16,764 bases of DNA from Roseburia_C sp051879315 (GTDB lineage: Bacteria; Bacillota; Clostridia; Lachnospirales; Lachnospiraceae), in assembly GCA_051879315.1 (NCBI GenBank), contig JBJELW010000070.1:1-16764 (forward strand), written 5' to 3'. The translations under genes and the position numbers were made by a program. Below are positions 15,260 to 16,764 of the stretch, in pieces. Each line of letters opens with the position of its first letter. Position 1 is the stretch's first letter. Below the pieces are notes generated by a model. The model was not told the origin of the DNA. It saw only the letters and a list, made by a program, of their open reading frames with translations, and ran no database searches.

Positions 15260-15313
15260 TTACTCGATGATTGTAGCAACACGTCCTGAACCTACAGTAC
15301 GTCCACCTTCACG
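15260..15313 (-). pseudogene. tuf: Orphan 3' end of tuf (elongation factor Tu)
   Basis: Seventeen codons plus stop encode REGGRTVGSGRVATIIE, the conserved C-terminus of EF-Tu, followed by the terminator. Upstream, homology ends abruptly: the frame reads NTTKSD instead of the expected RFAI. The frame stays open back to an ATG at 15373 (37 codons in all, MSHKTAKTVTNKFLNTTKSD before the tuf part), but that ATG has no ribosome binding site. The other ~380 codons of tuf are absent here. This is what remains when an element inserts at the 3' end of a gene, or when a rearrangement breaks there. Confidence 0.9.
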
Positions 15314-15429
15314 GTCTGATTTGGTTGTATTCAGAAACTTATTTGTTACGGTTTTTGCCGTTTTGTGACTCATTTTATGGGTATTTTACCTATTATTTTT
15401 GCTTTTTCCGGGGGAAATGTTGCAGATTT

Positions 15430-15564
15430 GTATCACGATAATCCACTATTTTCCGTCCACCTAAATAATAATATAACATGGGCGAAAATAGATGTAAACG
15501 GCAAATTTATATGATTTTTGGTGTGGTGATACGAATTATGTTTGTCATGATACTGATTTGATAC
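15430..15564. repeat. TGATAC repeats beside the tuf scar
   Basis: TGATAC occurs at 15527-15532, 15548-15553 and 15559-15564, and inverted (GTATCA) at 15430-15435. Two copies carry the same flank GATTTG (15426-15431 and 15555-15560). They fill the 263-bp gap between the tuf scar and the next gene. They could be arm-type recombinase sites or operators; the evidence is weak. Confidence 0.3.
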
Positions 15565-15576
15565 CGACGGTGAATA

Positions 15577-16032
15577 TTAATCTGCTAAATATTCCTGCTC
15601 AAGCTCATCTATTGTATCAAACGGAAAACATTCTGCACAGCCATCCGGTATTTCTTTCAATCTGGCTATTATATCTCTGACAAGCTCTTTTGCCTCATTG
15701 CTATGCTCCCCTTTTTCCGGCACATGTCGTACAAACCATACCTGGTCATATATTTCAACCTGTGAAACAATCATTCCAACATCCACACTGAATTCCATCT
15801 CATTTTCTTCCGTTGCTTCTCCATAGTGAGCAATCACTCTATCAAGTCTACGCAGAATTGCAGCTCTGTTCAAATCCATAGGAACATAAATGCGGACATT
15901 GTCCTCTTTCTCATCAGGTTCTCTACGTGGCGGATACTCTAAAAGAGATTTGTCTATCAGCCATGGTTCATTTATACATAACGGGGTTTTGTCTTTTGGT
16001 ATTGGATACGGATCCAGTCTGTGATGTTCCAT
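15577..16032 (-). CDS. Unrecognised 151-aa cytoplasmic protein
   Basis: ATG 16032 follows AAGGAG at good distance. The protein is acidic overall, with no signal peptide or membrane helix. The N-terminal ~35 residues are proline-rich (HHRLDPYPIPKDKTPLCINE; EYPPRREPDEKED). The body has alternating strand and helix: VRIYVPMDLNRAAILRRLDR, EMEFSVDVGMIVSQVEIYDQ, then a helix NEAKELVRDIIARLKEIPDG and an acidic tail DTIDELEQEYLAD. I know no family for it. It follows the DUF6930-type gene by 88 nt on the same strand and may be cotranscribed. Small acidic proteins in such accessory spots are often immunity or antitoxin-like, but nothing here proves it. Confidence 0.75.
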   Translation of the reverse strand: MEHHRLDPYPIPKDKTPLCINEPWLIDKSLLEYPPRREPDEKEDNVRIYVPMDLNRAAILRRLDRVIAHYGEATEENEMEFSVDVGMIVSQVEIYDQVWFVRHVPEKGEHSNEAKELVRDIIARLKEIPDGCAECFPFDTIDELEQEYLAD

Positions 16033-16120
16033 TAAGTTATCTCCTTCTTTTGATTATGTTCTTTTAAAAAAGTTCCTTCGTATATGCTTTTCATTTCATC
16101 ATAACTTATTTGACAAACTA

Positions 16121-16764
16121 CTATCTAAATCTTTGCATGCTATATTTGAAATCTTCCAATCCTTTTAATCTTTTTACTCTGCGAAGTTTAATACCACACA
16201 CATTACATATCTGCTCAAGTCCGGCTTCCACAATTACATTTGACACCCTTATTTCCTTCGGTGCTCCAAATTGAAAAATAAAACCTATCAGAATTTCCGC
16301 CAGCATTACAACCGCATCGTCCTCTGGCTCAAGCATTTCAAATTTAATGATGGTTCCCGTATTTGCATCTCCTAATAGCGACAATGCCGGATTTGCAGGA
16401 CGATCATACTTTTTATCCGTAACTGATGCTCCTAACACAGATACATCCGCCTCTAAAACAGCTTTGCATTTCGGAGCTTTTTTGAGGTCTGAAAGCAACT
16501 CTTCATCTGTAATCAGTAAATTTCCAAATTGAAAAGCTGTAAAAGGAAGTGGCTCTTCACCAAAATTCCATGTTTTCTTATCTTTTCCAAAAGAAAACAG
16601 AAACATGTTTCCCGATTCAAAATCAACCTGCATGCCTGTTCCATCATAGTAACGCAGAGCCAGTTCCAAATCCTGTAAATACTCGCTCATACGCAGTACT
16701 TCTTCCTCGTCCATATTATATGGATAATATCCCGGCTCAAAAGACAGGAAATACAGCCACTGAT
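16121..16764 (-). CDS. DUF7309/DUF6930-type protein (5' end beyond window)
   Basis: The frame is open to the window edge. Before the internal ATG at 16714 it reads QWLYFLSFEPGYYPYNMDEE, clearly coding, so that ATG is not the start and the gene continues past 16764. The pattern F-x-S-x-x-PGY-x-P, followed by a helix SEYLQDLELALRYY, recalls DUF7309. The later part, with an A/V-rich strand block, TGTIIKFEMLEPEDDAVVML and a helix AEILIGFIFQFGAPKEIRV, recalls DUF6930. The function of these domains is unknown. They are common in clostridial genomes and near restriction or mobile genes. The visible part is 214 residues and ends KGLEDFKYSMQRFR. Confidence 0.6.
   Translation of the reverse strand, partial: QWLYFLSFEPGYYPYNMDEEEVLRMSEYLQDLELALRYYDGTGMQVDFESGNMFLFSFGKDKKTWNFGEEPLPFTAFQFGNLLITDEELLSDLKKAPKCKAVLEADVSVLGASVTDKKYDRPANPALSLLGDANTGTIIKFEMLEPEDDAVVMLAEILIGFIFQFGAPKEIRVSNVIVEAGLEQICNVCGIKLRRVKRLKGLEDFKYSMQRFR

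Noticed and set aside
1..16764. tRNA or rRNA genes
   Set aside because: No cloverleaf with a GGTTCGAATC-like T arm and no rRNA-conserved stretches were recognised on either strand.

Overview
The window reads as a Lachnospiraceae (Clostridia, Bacillota) chromosome segment. Reasons: moderate GC, strong AGGAGG-type ribosome binding sites, many intrinsic terminators, and gene families typical of gut Clostridia (IS30 transposase, ECF sigma/membrane-partner pairs, a DUF6465-like protein, a EF-Tu C-terminus ending REGGRTVGSGRVATIIE). Essentially every gene lies on the minus strand, so gene order runs from high to low coordinates. Genus cannot be settled from the sequence alone.

Right end (13.9-16.76 kb), accessory. 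A DUF7309/DUF6930-type gene runs off the window edge and is followed by an unrecognised 151-aa protein. Then comes an orphan 18-codon 3' end of tuf with an intact terminator, which looks like the scar of an insertion at, or rearrangement of, tuf. Next is a 90-bp array of five degenerate ~20-bp repeats, then a PD-(D/E)XK-like nuclease gene whose best start is a non-canonical AUU behind a perfect Shine-Dalgarno.

Middle (9.8-13.9 kb). A c-di-GMP protein has a degenerate GGDEF domain and an intact EAL domain, expressed from a good promoter with a ~180-nt leader. A DUF6465-like protein and an orphan ParA ATPase form an operon. A small flavodoxin follows, behind a structured, repeat-containing leader, then a decayed hypothetical fragment.

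Left-middle (6.6-9.8 kb). A MORN-like repeat protein is followed by a trkH potassium transporter pseudogene that has lost its N-terminus and one of its four pore loops, then by a flavin reductase-like gene with an apparent frameshift just before its end.

Left (1.4-6.6 kb). Two paralogous ECF sigma genes each overlap the start of a single-pass membrane protein gene (probable anti-sigma or sensor). Between the modules lie a lipoprotein gene and a highly charged coiled-coil protein gene, each with its own terminator.

Far left (0-1.4 kb). An acyltransferase-3 membrane protein is broken by a stop codon and truncated, and the N-terminal part of an IS30-family transposase reaches the window edge. 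The number of broken genes (acyltransferase, trkH, reductase, hypothetical fragment, tuf fragment) marks this as a decaying, rearranged region. The strongest leads for something new are the tuf scar with its neighbours, the ~20-bp repeat array, and the twin sigma modules.
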